A stretch of 5,418 nt of DNA from Anaerolineales bacterium (GTDB taxonomy: Bacteria > Chloroflexota > Anaerolineae > B4-G1 > DUEL01). The notes below the pieces were generated by a model that saw nothing but the letters and a program-made list of their open reading frames with translations, was not told where the DNA came from and made no database searches. The DNA lies in NCBI GenBank assembly GCA_015662065.1, contig DQUX01000346.1:1-5418 (forward strand). The letters run 5' to 3'. A program made the translations under genes and the position numbers. Below, one piece after another: positions 1 through 5,326 of this stretch. Numbering within the stretch: position 1 is the first letter of the stretch; each line of letters opens with the position of its first letter.

Positions 1-2
1 AC

Positions 3-1211
3 CCCGGCCTGCTGGCTCGGGTGCCGGTGGTGATCAAGATCTCCAACTGGCCCCCCCAGTACGTGCGGCCTCAGGCCGGCATCAACAGCGCCGACCTGAT
101 CTTCGAGCACTACAACGAGGGATGGTTCGCCACCCGATGGACCGGCGTCTACCTGGGGAGGGACCCAGCACGGGTGGGGCCGGTGCGTAGCGGCCGCCTG
201 ATCGACCTGGAGATCCCGGCCATCTACAAGGGGGTCCTGGCCTGCTGGGGCTTCAGCGACGGGGTTCTCGCCCTCTTTCGGGATTCAGACCTCTACCCCG
301 ACCGCGTCGTCTCCTACAGCCTGCCGGAGACCCTCGACCCGGACCCCTTCTATCGTGACGAGAGCCGGGATGTGCCCCTGGAGCACACGGGATACACCGA
401 CCCGGCCCGGGTGCGGGCCTGGGCAGAGGCCCACGGCGTGAGCGGCCGGCAGGACCTCTCGGGGATGGTCTTCTCCGAGGAACCGCCGGCCGAGGGGGAG
501 CCAGCGACCTACATCCACATCCCCTGGCGCGACCTGAACGCGGAGTGGCGCTACGACGAGGCCACCGGGCGCTACCTCCGCTGGTCCGATGGGACCCCTC
601 ACATCGACGCCCTCGACGGTCGGCAACTGGGCGCGGCCAACGTGGTGGTGCTCTACGTCCCCCAATGGGACACCGACATCGTCGAGGACCCCTACAGCGG
701 CGCCCTCTCGATCCAGTTCGCCCTCTGGCACTCCAACCGGGCCATCATCTTCCGCGACGGCGTGCGGATCGATGGTTTCTGGCAGCGATGGGAGCGGTGG
801 GATATGCTAACGCTGACGGACAGGGAGGGAAACCCGATCCCGCTGAAGGTCGGCAACACCTTCTTCGAGGTCATCCCCCCGGAGGGACTGGAGGTCGTAG
901 TTGAGCCGATGAAAGGGGCCAGGCCGCGGCTGCGCCAGGTGACCGCGACGGTCGTCCCTCCCTTCGCCCCTGCCAGACCCGCCAGAGGAGGGGGAAACGG
1001 GACGGGGGAAGGGCTGTGTTCATACGCCTCCGTGGTCTATTCCAGCAGCAGGACCTCCACCATCTCCCCCGCCGGCAGGTGGTCTGCCTCCTCAGGGACA
1101 ACCGCCAGGCCGTCGGCCTGCACCAGCGAGCTGAGGATGCCGGAGCCCTGGTCGCCGGTGAGCGTCGCCTCCAGCCCTTCCTCCGTCTTCCGCAGCCGCA
1201 CCCGCAGGTAG
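3..1211 (+). CDS. DUF3048 domain-containing protein (YerB-like), 5'-partial
   Basis: Partial gene: the frame is open to the left edge, so the GTG at 21 is probably internal; the preceding codons read PGLLAR and the domain is already under way. DUF3048 hallmarks are seen in order: a VVIKISN strand near 27-47, RPQAGINSADLIFEHY (about 69-116), VGPVRSGR (174-197), and the C-terminal subdomain with LWHSNRAIIFRDGVRIDGFW (about 723-782), ending near FFEVIPPEGLEVVVEP (about 861-908). Family members such as Bacillus subtilis YerB are usually exported lipoproteins of unknown biochemical function; any signal peptide or lipobox would lie outside the window. The family normally ends shortly after this last strand. 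Here no stop occurs until TAG at 1209-1211, adding about 100 residues rich in Pro, Gly, Arg and Ser that are antisense to the end of moeA from 1037. That tail is doubtful, and the functional protein may end near 905-1036. Family assignment is confident; the true C-terminus is not. Confidence 0.85.
   Translation, partial: PGLLARVPVVIKISNWPPQYVRPQAGINSADLIFEHYNEGWFATRWTGVYLGRDPARVGPVRSGRLIDLEIPAIYKGVLACWGFSDGVLALFRDSDLYPDRVVSYSLPETLDPDPFYRDESRDVPLEHTGYTDPARVRAWAEAHGVSGRQDLSGMVFSEEPPAEGEPATYIHIPWRDLNAEWRYDEATGRYLRWSDGTPHIDALDGRQLGAANVVVLYVPQWDTDIVEDPYSGALSIQFALWHSNRAIIFRDGVRIDGFWQRWERWDMLTLTDREGNPIPLKVGNTFFEVIPPEGLEVVVEPMKGARPRLRQVTATVVPPFAPARPARGGGNGTGEGLCSYASVVYSSSRTSTISPAGRWSASSGTTARPSACTSELRMPEPWSPVSVASSPSSVFRSRTRR
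990..1013 (+). other. Putative G-quadruplex motif between convergent genes
   Basis: Four G-runs with short loops are seen on the + strand: G5 (990-994), AAAC, G3 (999-1001), AC, G5 (1004-1008), AA, G3 (1011-1013). This fits the standard G3+N1-7 quadruplex pattern. It lies between the end of the DUF3048 domain and the moeA stop. On the moeA transcript the same stretch is C-rich and G-poor just after the stop codon, a composition typical of Rho loading sites. No hairpin plus T-tract was found in 905-1036, so transcription end for both convergent genes is unexplained unless this element contributes. Folding and function are inference. Confidence 0.4.
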
Positions 1212-2254
1212 TGGCGGCGGCCGTCCTTGCGGGTGATGGGCTCGGCCAGGCGGGCGCGCACGGTGGGCCACGGCCAGTCGGTGAAGCCCTGCATCTTCAG
1301 GATGGCCGGGCGGGCGAAGAGGGCGGTGCTGATCATCGCCGCCACCGGATTGCCCGGCAGCCCCAGCAGCGGTATGCCGCCCACCACCCCAAACGCCAGC
1401 GGTCGTCCCGGCTTCATATTCAGCGACCAGAAGCGCATCTCCCCCTCGGCCGCCAACACCCGCTTCACCAGGTCGAAATCCCCCACCGAGACCCCCCCGG
1501 AGGTGATGATGAGGTCGGCTTCCCGGACCAGCGCCTCTTGTATCCCCTGCCGGACCAGGGCCTCTTCGTCGCGGGCTGCCCCCAGGAGGAGCGGCACCCC
1601 GCCGTACCGACGCACCTGGGCCGCGACGGTGTAGGAGTTGGCGTCCCGGATCTGCCCCGGACCGGCGACCTCCCCAGGAGGTACCACCTCGTCGCCGGTG
1701 GCCAGGATGGCGACGCGGGGGCGGCGGACCACCGCCACCTCCGTCCGCCCGACCGCCGCCAGCATCCCGATCTCCTGGGGTCGCAGGAACTCGCCCGGCT
1801 TGAGCACCTCCTGCCCGGCGCGCACGTCCTCCCCCGCCGGCCGGACGTTTCTGCCGGTTCGATACCCCTTCAGCACCTCGACCCATTCGCCGTCGAGACG
1901 GGTGTCCTCGAAACGCACCACGGTGTCTGCCCCTGGGGGGACCGGTGCACCGGTCATGATGCGGACCGCCGTCCCAGGCTCCACCCGCGCCTCCCCCAGG
2001 TGGCCGGCGGCGACCTGCCCCACCACCCGCAGCCGGGCGGACGGCTCGGCCACGTCTGCCCCCCGAACCGCGTAGCCGTCCATCGCCGCGTTGGTCAGCG
2101 GGGGAATGTCCCGGTCGGCCACCACCGGTTCGGCCAACACCCGGTCGGTCGCCTCCAGGATCTCCACCCGCTCCGACTCCAGCATCCGCACCGTCGCTAG
2201 AATGCGCTCCAGCGCCTCTTCCACGCTCAGGACCGGCCGTGATCTGTCAGGCAT
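1037..2254 (-). CDS. moeA: Molybdopterin molybdenumtransferase MoeA
   Basis: Complete 405-residue MoeA, close to the roughly 410 residues of E. coli MoeA. It inserts molybdate into adenylylated molybdopterin (MPT-AMP) in the cytoplasm, the last step of basic Moco synthesis. Visible motifs: TNAAMDGYAVR at 54-64 with the conserved catalytic-region Asp at 59, MTGAPVPPGADTVVRFEDT (100-118), ILATGDEVVPPGE (183-195), DANSY (204-208), the MPT-binding TSGGVSVGDFD (251-261), MKPGRPLAFG (280-289), GLPGNPVAA (298-306), and a C-terminal domain IV containing GSGILSSLVQADGLAVVPE (370-388). All expected regions are present, so it looks active. The ATG overlaps the end of the upstream mogA by 8 bp (ATGCCTGA shares start and stop), and its GAGGAGG ribosome site (2258-2264) lies inside mogA, indicating translational coupling. 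The same promoter upstream of mogA should drive it. No extra C-terminal fusion domain is seen. The very similar tungsten-handling paralogues cannot be excluded from sequence alone. Confidence 0.96.
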   Translation of the reverse strand: MPDRSRPVLSVEEALERILATVRMLESERVEILEATDRVLAEPVVADRDIPPLTNAAMDGYAVRGADVAEPSARLRVVGQVAAGHLGEARVEPGTAVRIMTGAPVPPGADTVVRFEDTRLDGEWVEVLKGYRTGRNVRPAGEDVRAGQEVLKPGEFLRPQEIGMLAAVGRTEVAVVRRPRVAILATGDEVVPPGEVAGPGQIRDANSYTVAAQVRRYGGVPLLLGAARDEEALVRQGIQEALVREADLIITSGGVSVGDFDLVKRVLAAEGEMRFWSLNMKPGRPLAFGVVGGIPLLGLPGNPVAAMISTALFARPAILKMQGFTDWPWPTVRARLAEPITRKDGRRHYLRVRLRKTEEGLEATLTGDQGSGILSSLVQADGLAVVPEEADHLPAGEMVEVLLLE

Positions 2255-2753
2255 GCTCCTCCTCGTGGTGATGTTCGGTATCCACCCCCCGGGCCATCCG
2301 CACCGCGTGGGGGAGGATGGGGATCAGGACTTCCATCCCCTCCCGCACCGCCTTCGGGCTGCCCGGCAGGTTGATGATGAGGGTCCGCCCCCGCAGACCG
2401 GCCGTCCCTCGGGAGAGCACCGCCAACGGGGTGCGGCGGTACCCCTCCATCCGCAGCACCTCCGCCAGCCCCGGCGCCTCCCGCCCGACCACCGCCCGGG
2501 TCGCCTCGGGGGTCCGATCGCGGGGGGTGAACCCCGTCCCCCCCGTGGTCAGCACCAGGTCCAGCTCCAAATCGTCCGCCAGGTGGATCAGCGCCCGCCG
2601 GATCTCGTCCGGCTCGTCCGGCACAATGGTCTGAACAACCACCTCCGCGCCGATACCTCGCAGGAGGTCGGCCACCAGGGGGCCGCTCCGGTCCTCCCGC
2701 TTCCCGGCATATCCCTTGTCGCTCACCGTCACAACCGCTGCTCGAATCTGCAT
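2247..2753 (-). CDS. mogA: MogA/MoaB-family molybdopterin adenylyltransferase
   Basis: Complete 168-residue protein of the MogA/MoaB family, which adenylylates molybdopterin with ATP to give MPT-AMP, the substrate of MoeA. Motifs seen: TVSDKGYAGKREDRSGP (9-25), VPDE (44-47) with a conserved acidic residue, TTGGTGFTPRDRTPEAT (69-85) forming the MPT-binding loop with Asp79 matching the catalytic Asp of MogA, SRGTAG (114-119), and NLPGSPKAVRE (128-138). The family uses both names: E. coli MoaB is inactive while MoaB of other organisms does the MogA reaction. I favour an active enzyme because the acidic residues are kept and moeA follows directly. The start is ATG, with GGAG (2763-2766) nine bases ahead and GGAGG (2757-2761) closer in. 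It is the first gene of the mogA-moeA operon, 112 bp from divergent hutH. An odd feature is a His/Glu-rich C-terminus, HHHEEEHA (161-168). Its Glu codons double as the moeA ribosome binding site. Confidence 0.94.
   Translation of the reverse strand: MQIRAAVVTVSDKGYAGKREDRSGPLVADLLRGIGAEVVVQTIVPDEPDEIRRALIHLADDLELDLVLTTGGTGFTPRDRTPEATRAVVGREAPGLAEVLRMEGYRRTPLAVLSRGTAGLRGRTLIINLPGSPKAVREGMEVLIPILPHAVRMARGVDTEHHHEEEHA
2258..2264 (-). promoter_or_regulatory. Ribosome binding site of moeA inside mogA
   Basis: GAGGAGG on the minus strand lies three bases before the moeA ATG. It is formed by the consecutive GAG codons of the EEE stretch near the mogA C-terminus. Together with the 8-bp overlap it supports the chosen moeA start and coupled translation. 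Confidence 0.75.
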
Positions 2754-2782
2754 CCGCCTCCGCTCCGCACCTGGTGAATTCC

Positions 2783-2810
2783 ATTATACTGCCCAGAGAC
2801 AGGATGGCAA
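2783..2810 (-). promoter_or_regulatory. Sigma70-type promoter of the mogA-moeA operon
   Basis: On the minus strand a -35 box TTGCCA (2805-2810, five of six consensus bases) and a perfect -10 box TATAAT (2783-2788) are separated by 16 bp. Transcription would start near 2776, leaving a leader of only about 23 nt before the mogA ATG. There is therefore no room for a Moco riboswitch in this leader. Boxes are seen directly; activity is inferred. Confidence 0.75.
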
Positions 2811-2842
2811 CCGACCTATCTACCGCTCTGGCCGAAGTGGGG

Positions 2843-2848
2843 TATAAT
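2843..2848 (+). promoter_or_regulatory. -10 box of the hutH promoter
   Basis: A perfect TATAAT lies 17 bp before the hutH ATG. The -35 region is weak: the best candidate is TCTACC (2819-2824) at 18 bp. Initiation about 7 bp downstream would fall at about 2855, right at the first base of the GGAGG ribosome site, so the mRNA leader would be extremely short. A weak -35 suggests dependence on an activator or a G-rich upstream context, which is inference. Confidence 0.6.
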
Positions 2849-2854
2849 CCGCCC

Positions 2855-2859
2855 GGAGG
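2855..2859 (+). promoter_or_regulatory. Ribosome binding site of hutH
   Basis: GGAGG sits six bases before the ATG at 2866. This is ideal spacing and fixes the hutH start codon. Confidence 0.8.
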
Positions 2860-2865
2860 TGAAGA

Positions 2866-4392
2866 ATGGCTCAAGAGGTCGTGCTGGACGGAGAGCATCT
2901 TACGCTGGAGCAGGTGATCGCCGTGGCGGACGGGGCGCGGGTCGTTCTGGGTGAGGAGGCCCGGCGGCGGATCGAGCGGGCCCGCGCCGGGGTCCTGCGG
3001 GTTATGGAGCGAGGGGAGGTGGCCTACGGGATCACCACCGGTTTCGGGGCCTTCAAGGATCGCATCATCCCCCCCAACCAGGTGACGGCCCTGCAGCGGA
3101 ACCTGGTCCGCAGCCACGCGGCGGGGGTGGGCCGGCCGCTGGACCAGCGGATGACGCGGGCGATGATGGTCATCCGCACCAACACCCTGGCCCGGGGCCA
3201 CTCCGGGGTCCGGGTAGAGGTGGTGGAGACGCTCTTGGCGATGCTCAACCGAGGGGTCCATCCGGTCGTGCCGGGGGTCGGTTCGTTGGGAGCCAGCGGC
3301 GACCTGGCCCCCCTGGCCCATCTGGCGCTGGTGCTCATCGGCGAGGGGGAGGCCCTTTATCGAGGCGAATGGCTCCCGGGCGGGGAGGCGATAGCCCGGG
3401 CCGGCCTCCGGCCACTGGTGCTGGAGGCCAAGGAGGGGCTGGCGCTGGTCAACGGGACGGCGATGACGACGGCGCTGGCCGCCCTGGCCGTCTACCGGGC
3501 CGAGAACCTGCTGCAGGTGGCGGACATAGCCGGCGCCCTCAGCCTGGAGGCCCTCCGTGGCACGGTCTCCGCCTTCGATGCGCGCATCCACGCCGTCCGT
3601 CCCCACCCCCACCAGGCGGCCTGTGCGGCCCACCTGCGGGAGCTGCTGGAGGGCAGCACCTTCATCCGGGGGCACGACCCCCACCACATCCAGGACGCCT
3701 ACAGCCTTCGGTGTATGCCCCAAGTCCACGGCGCGGTGAGGGATGCCGTGGCAGTGGCCCAGGAGCGGGTGGGGGTGGAGTTGAACGGCGTCACCGACAA
3801 CCCGCTTCTCTTCTTCGACGAGGAGGGGGAGCCGGTGATCCTCTCCGGCGGGAACTTCCACGCTGAGCCGGTGGGTCTGGTGATGGACTTCGTGGCCCTG
3901 GCGTTGGCGGAGCTGGGCAACATCAGCGAGCGCCGGACGGCACGGATGATGGACCCCGCCTGCAGCGGCGGACTGCCGCCGTTCCTGACCCGCCACGGCG
4001 GGCTGGAGAGCGGGCTGATGATCGCCCATTACACGGCGGCGGCGCTGGCCTCGGAGAACAAGGTCTGGGCCCATCCAGCCTCCGTCGATACCATTCCCAC
4101 CTCCGCCAACGTGGAGGATCACGTGAGCATGGCGCCCACAGCGGCCCACCACTGCCATCGGGCGCTGGACAATCTGGAGCGGATCCTGGCCGTCGAGCTG
4201 CTGTGCGCCGCGCAGGGGGTGGACTTCCGGCGGGAGGCGTTGGGAGGGGACGCGCGGCTGGGCCGGGGCACCCAGGTCGCCTACGACCTGATCCGCGCTC
4301 AGGTTCCCTTCCTGGAGCACGACGTCCCACCCGCTCCATATATCGAGACGTTGGCCGAGTTGGTTGGGAGCAGCACGCTGGCGGCGGTGTGA
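2866..4392 (+). CDS. hutH: Histidine ammonia-lyase (histidase)
   Basis: Complete 508-residue enzyme, the usual length for bacterial HutH. It removes ammonia from L-histidine to give trans-urocanate, the first step of histidine degradation, as a cytosolic homotetramer in known members. The MIO electrophile forms from Ala-Ser-Gly at 143-145 within GSLGASGDLAPLAH (139-152). Other active-site elements in order: YGITTGFGAFKD (54-65) with Tyr54, the substrate-selecting SH pair in LVRSHAAGVG (80-89, His84), LVNGTAM with Asn196, IQDAYSLRCMPQVHG (275-289, Gln276, Tyr279, Arg282), TDNPLLF (310-316), SGGNFHAEP (327-335, Phe331) and ANVEDHVSM (414-422). Glu417 matches the Glu of Pseudomonas HutH, where phenylalanine and tyrosine ammonia-lyases usually have Gln; with the SH pair this favours histidine over aromatic substrates. 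No hutU, hutI or hutG lies in the window, so it stands alone or belongs to a scattered pathway. It has its own promoter facing mogA. The next gene has a separate promoter, so hutH is probably monocistronic. Confidence 0.96.
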   Translation: MAQEVVLDGEHLTLEQVIAVADGARVVLGEEARRRIERARAGVLRVMERGEVAYGITTGFGAFKDRIIPPNQVTALQRNLVRSHAAGVGRPLDQRMTRAMMVIRTNTLARGHSGVRVEVVETLLAMLNRGVHPVVPGVGSLGASGDLAPLAHLALVLIGEGEALYRGEWLPGGEAIARAGLRPLVLEAKEGLALVNGTAMTTALAALAVYRAENLLQVADIAGALSLEALRGTVSAFDARIHAVRPHPHQAACAAHLRELLEGSTFIRGHDPHHIQDAYSLRCMPQVHGAVRDAVAVAQERVGVELNGVTDNPLLFFDEEGEPVILSGGNFHAEPVGLVMDFVALALAELGNISERRTARMMDPACSGGLPPFLTRHGGLESGLMIAHYTAAALASENKVWAHPASVDTIPTSANVEDHVSMAPTAAHHCHRALDNLERILAVELLCAAQGVDFRREALGGDARLGRGTQVAYDLIRAQVPFLEHDVPPAPYIETLAELVGSSTLAAV

Positions 4393-4406
4393 GGGCGTGT
4401 CCTTGC

Positions 4407-4435
4407 TTCACAAATCCGCCGTTCTGTGTTAGAGT
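4407..4435 (+). promoter_or_regulatory. Probable extended -10 promoter of the glycosyltransferase gene
   Basis: TTCACA (4407-4412, five of six to TTGACA), a 17-bp spacer, and TAGAGT (4430-4435, four of six to TATAAT) preceded by TGT (4427-4429), which makes an extended -10 element. Predicted transcription start is near 4442. This places the in-frame GTG at 4426 upstream of the transcript and argues against it as a start codon. Confidence 0.55.
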
Positions 4436-4444
4436 ACGGTTTGG

Positions 4445-4468
4445 CCTCGGCCACTTTGTGGCCTGAGG
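4445..4468 (+). other. Strong stem-loop in the glycosyltransferase leader
   Basis: CCTCGGCCAC (4445-4454), loop TTT, then GTGGCC (4458-4463), a bulged T, and GAGG (4465-4468): ten base pairs with one bulge. It would form at the extreme 5' end of the predicted mRNA. No T-tract follows, so it is not a classical intrinsic terminator, though it could trim or protect the hutH 3' end. A second small hairpin, GGGG-TGAAT-CCCC, follows at 4475-4487. I could not match the pair to a known riboswitch class. Confidence 0.6.
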
Positions 4469-4492
4469 AAAACCGGGGTGAATCCCCTTATC

Positions 4493-4498
4493 GAGGTG
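4493..4498 (+). promoter_or_regulatory. Ribosome binding site deciding the glycosyltransferase start
   Basis: GAGGTG lies five bases before an in-frame ATA at 4504. No comparable site precedes the in-frame GTG at 4426 or TTG codons at 4441 and 4456. CGAGG (4492-4496) is also complementary to CCTCG (4445-4449) in the leader stem, so the site could be masked in an alternative fold. Confidence 0.5.
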
Positions 4499-4503
4499 CA
4501 GCC

Positions 4504-5235
4504 ATAGAAGAAGTACGTCCATACCTGACCATCATCGTCCCGGCCTATAACGAGGAGCGCCGCCTGCCGACGACCCTGCCCCAGGTGGCATCGTTTGCCG
4601 AGGCCCAGAGCTATCCGGTGGAGGTGTTGGTAGTGGATAACGCCAGCACCGACCGCACACCTGAGATCGTCCGCGCCCTGACGGCCGAACACCCCATCAT
4701 CTCCCTCCTCCACCAGCCCGTCCGGGGCAAGGGAGCAGCGGTGCGGAAGGGCATGCTGGAGGCGAGAGGTGACTTCCTTTTCATCTGCGACGCGGACCTG
4801 GCGATGCCCATCCATCAGGTGGAACGGTTCCTCCCCCCCGCCCTCTCCAACTACGACGTCGCCATCGGCTCCCGGGAGGCCCCCGGCGCGGCGCGCTACA
4901 ACGAGCCCTGGCACCGCCATCTGATGGGCCGGGTCTTCAACCTGCTGGTGCGGCTGCTGGCAGTGCCCGGCATCCAGGACACCCAGTGTGGGTTCAAGTG
5001 TTTCCGCCGGGAGGTGGCGCAGGACCTGTTCACGACCCAGGTTCTGGACGGCTGGGCCTTCGATGTGGAGGTGCTGTACATAGCCCAGCGCCGGGGCTAT
5101 CGGGTCGTCGAGGTGCCGATCGACTGGTACTACGGGGAGGGCAGCCGGGTGAGCCCCCTGCGGGACTCGCTGAACATGGTGCAGGAGGTGTTCCGCATCC
5201 GCCGCAACGGCCGCGCCGGCCTCTATGATAGATAG
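4504..5235 (+). CDS. GT2 glycosyltransferase, polyprenyl-phosphate glucosyltransferase (ALG5/DPM1-like)
   Basis: Encodes about 243 residues from ATA at 4504, the only candidate start with a well-placed ribosome site. A longer 269-residue reading from GTG 4426 is open but begins inside the predicted promoter. The GT-A fold is clear: LTIIVPAYNEERRL (8-21), LVVDNASTDRTPEIV (42-56) for the nucleotide sugar, RGKGAAVRKGM (74-84), and the metal-binding CDADLAMP (95-102) in DxD position. The second half carries the ALG5/dolichyl-phosphate glucosyltransferase-like signature DTQCGFKCFRR (159-169), GWAFDVEVLYIAQRRGYRV (183-201) and the WYYGEGSRV segment (208-216). Such enzymes move a sugar from a nucleotide donor to a polyprenyl phosphate at the inner membrane face, feeding glycan or glycolipid assembly. 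No membrane segment is seen, so it would be cytosolic or peripheral. Exact sugar (glucose or mannose) and acceptor are not determinable. No glycan cluster is in the window. A heptad repeat touches its stop codon. Confidence 0.87.
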   Translation: MEEVRPYLTIIVPAYNEERRLPTTLPQVASFAEAQSYPVEVLVVDNASTDRTPEIVRALTAEHPIISLLHQPVRGKGAAVRKGMLEARGDFLFICDADLAMPIHQVERFLPPALSNYDVAIGSREAPGAARYNEPWHRHLMGRVFNLLVRLLAVPGIQDTQCGFKCFRREVAQDLFTTQVLDGWAFDVEVLYIAQRRGYRVVEVPIDWYYGEGSRVSPLRDSLNMVQEVFRIRRNGRAGLYDR

Positions 5236-5322
5236 TTTCCGGTTCCGGGTTTTAGCTCTCATGTTGCCTGTGAAGCAGATCTGGAACCTGGAACTTGAAG
5301 CCTGAAACCCGAAACCTGAAAC
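5235..5322. repeat. Inverted array of degenerate heptanucleotide repeats
   Basis: The right half (5281-5322) is six consecutive 7-bp units: CTGGAAC, CTGGAAC, TTGAAGC, CTGAAAC, CCGAAAC, CTGAAAC. The left half (5235-5255) is three units in the opposite orientation (GTTTCCG, GTTCCGG, GTTTTAG). The arms 5235-5252 and 5305-5322 pair at 16 of 18 positions around a 52-nt middle. It fills the whole gap between the glycosyltransferase stop and rnhB. As RNA it would form a long hairpin, without a T-tract. It may act as a mRNA 3' stabiliser or be a dispersed intergenic repeat; its origin is unknown. Confidence 0.75.
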
Positions 5323-5326
5323 CCAA

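Noticed and set aside
21..23. GTG at 21 as the start of the DUF3048 gene
   Set aside because: The frame is open to the left edge, the domain is already beginning there, and family members normally have an N-terminal export signal upstream. It is treated as a partial gene.
1016..2200. A 394-codon open frame on the plus strand opposite moeA
   Set aside because: It mirrors moeA with no recognisable domain, has Arg/His/Pro-rich composition and no promoter or ribosome site. It is a shadow of moeA.
2754..2782. Moco riboswitch upstream of mogA-moeA
   Set aside because: The predicted leader is only about 23 nt, too short for the aptamer, and the promoter boxes occupy the rest of the gap.
2227..4320. 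A 697-codon open frame on the minus strand across hutH, the intergenic gap and mogA
   Set aside because: It is antisense to hutH and out of frame over mogA, has low-complexity Arg/Gly/His/Pro-rich composition and crosses both promoters. Long antisense frames are expected opposite GC-rich genes.
4426..4503. N-terminal extension of the glycosyltransferase from GTG 4426
   Set aside because: No ribosome site precedes it, it overlaps the predicted -10 element, and the extra residues resemble no family N-terminus. The same bases form strong RNA hairpins.
4471..4503. Cobalamin- or TPP-riboswitch-like string after the first leader hairpin, or a degenerate tRNA T-arm
   Set aside because: Only a few bases resemble the cores of those riboswitches; the other conserved elements are missing and the downstream gene is unrelated. 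The loop is too short for a T-arm and no acceptor or anticodon arms exist.
5281..5322. CRISPR-like repeats
   Set aside because: Units are 7 bp, directly abutting and degenerate, with no spacers and no cas genes.
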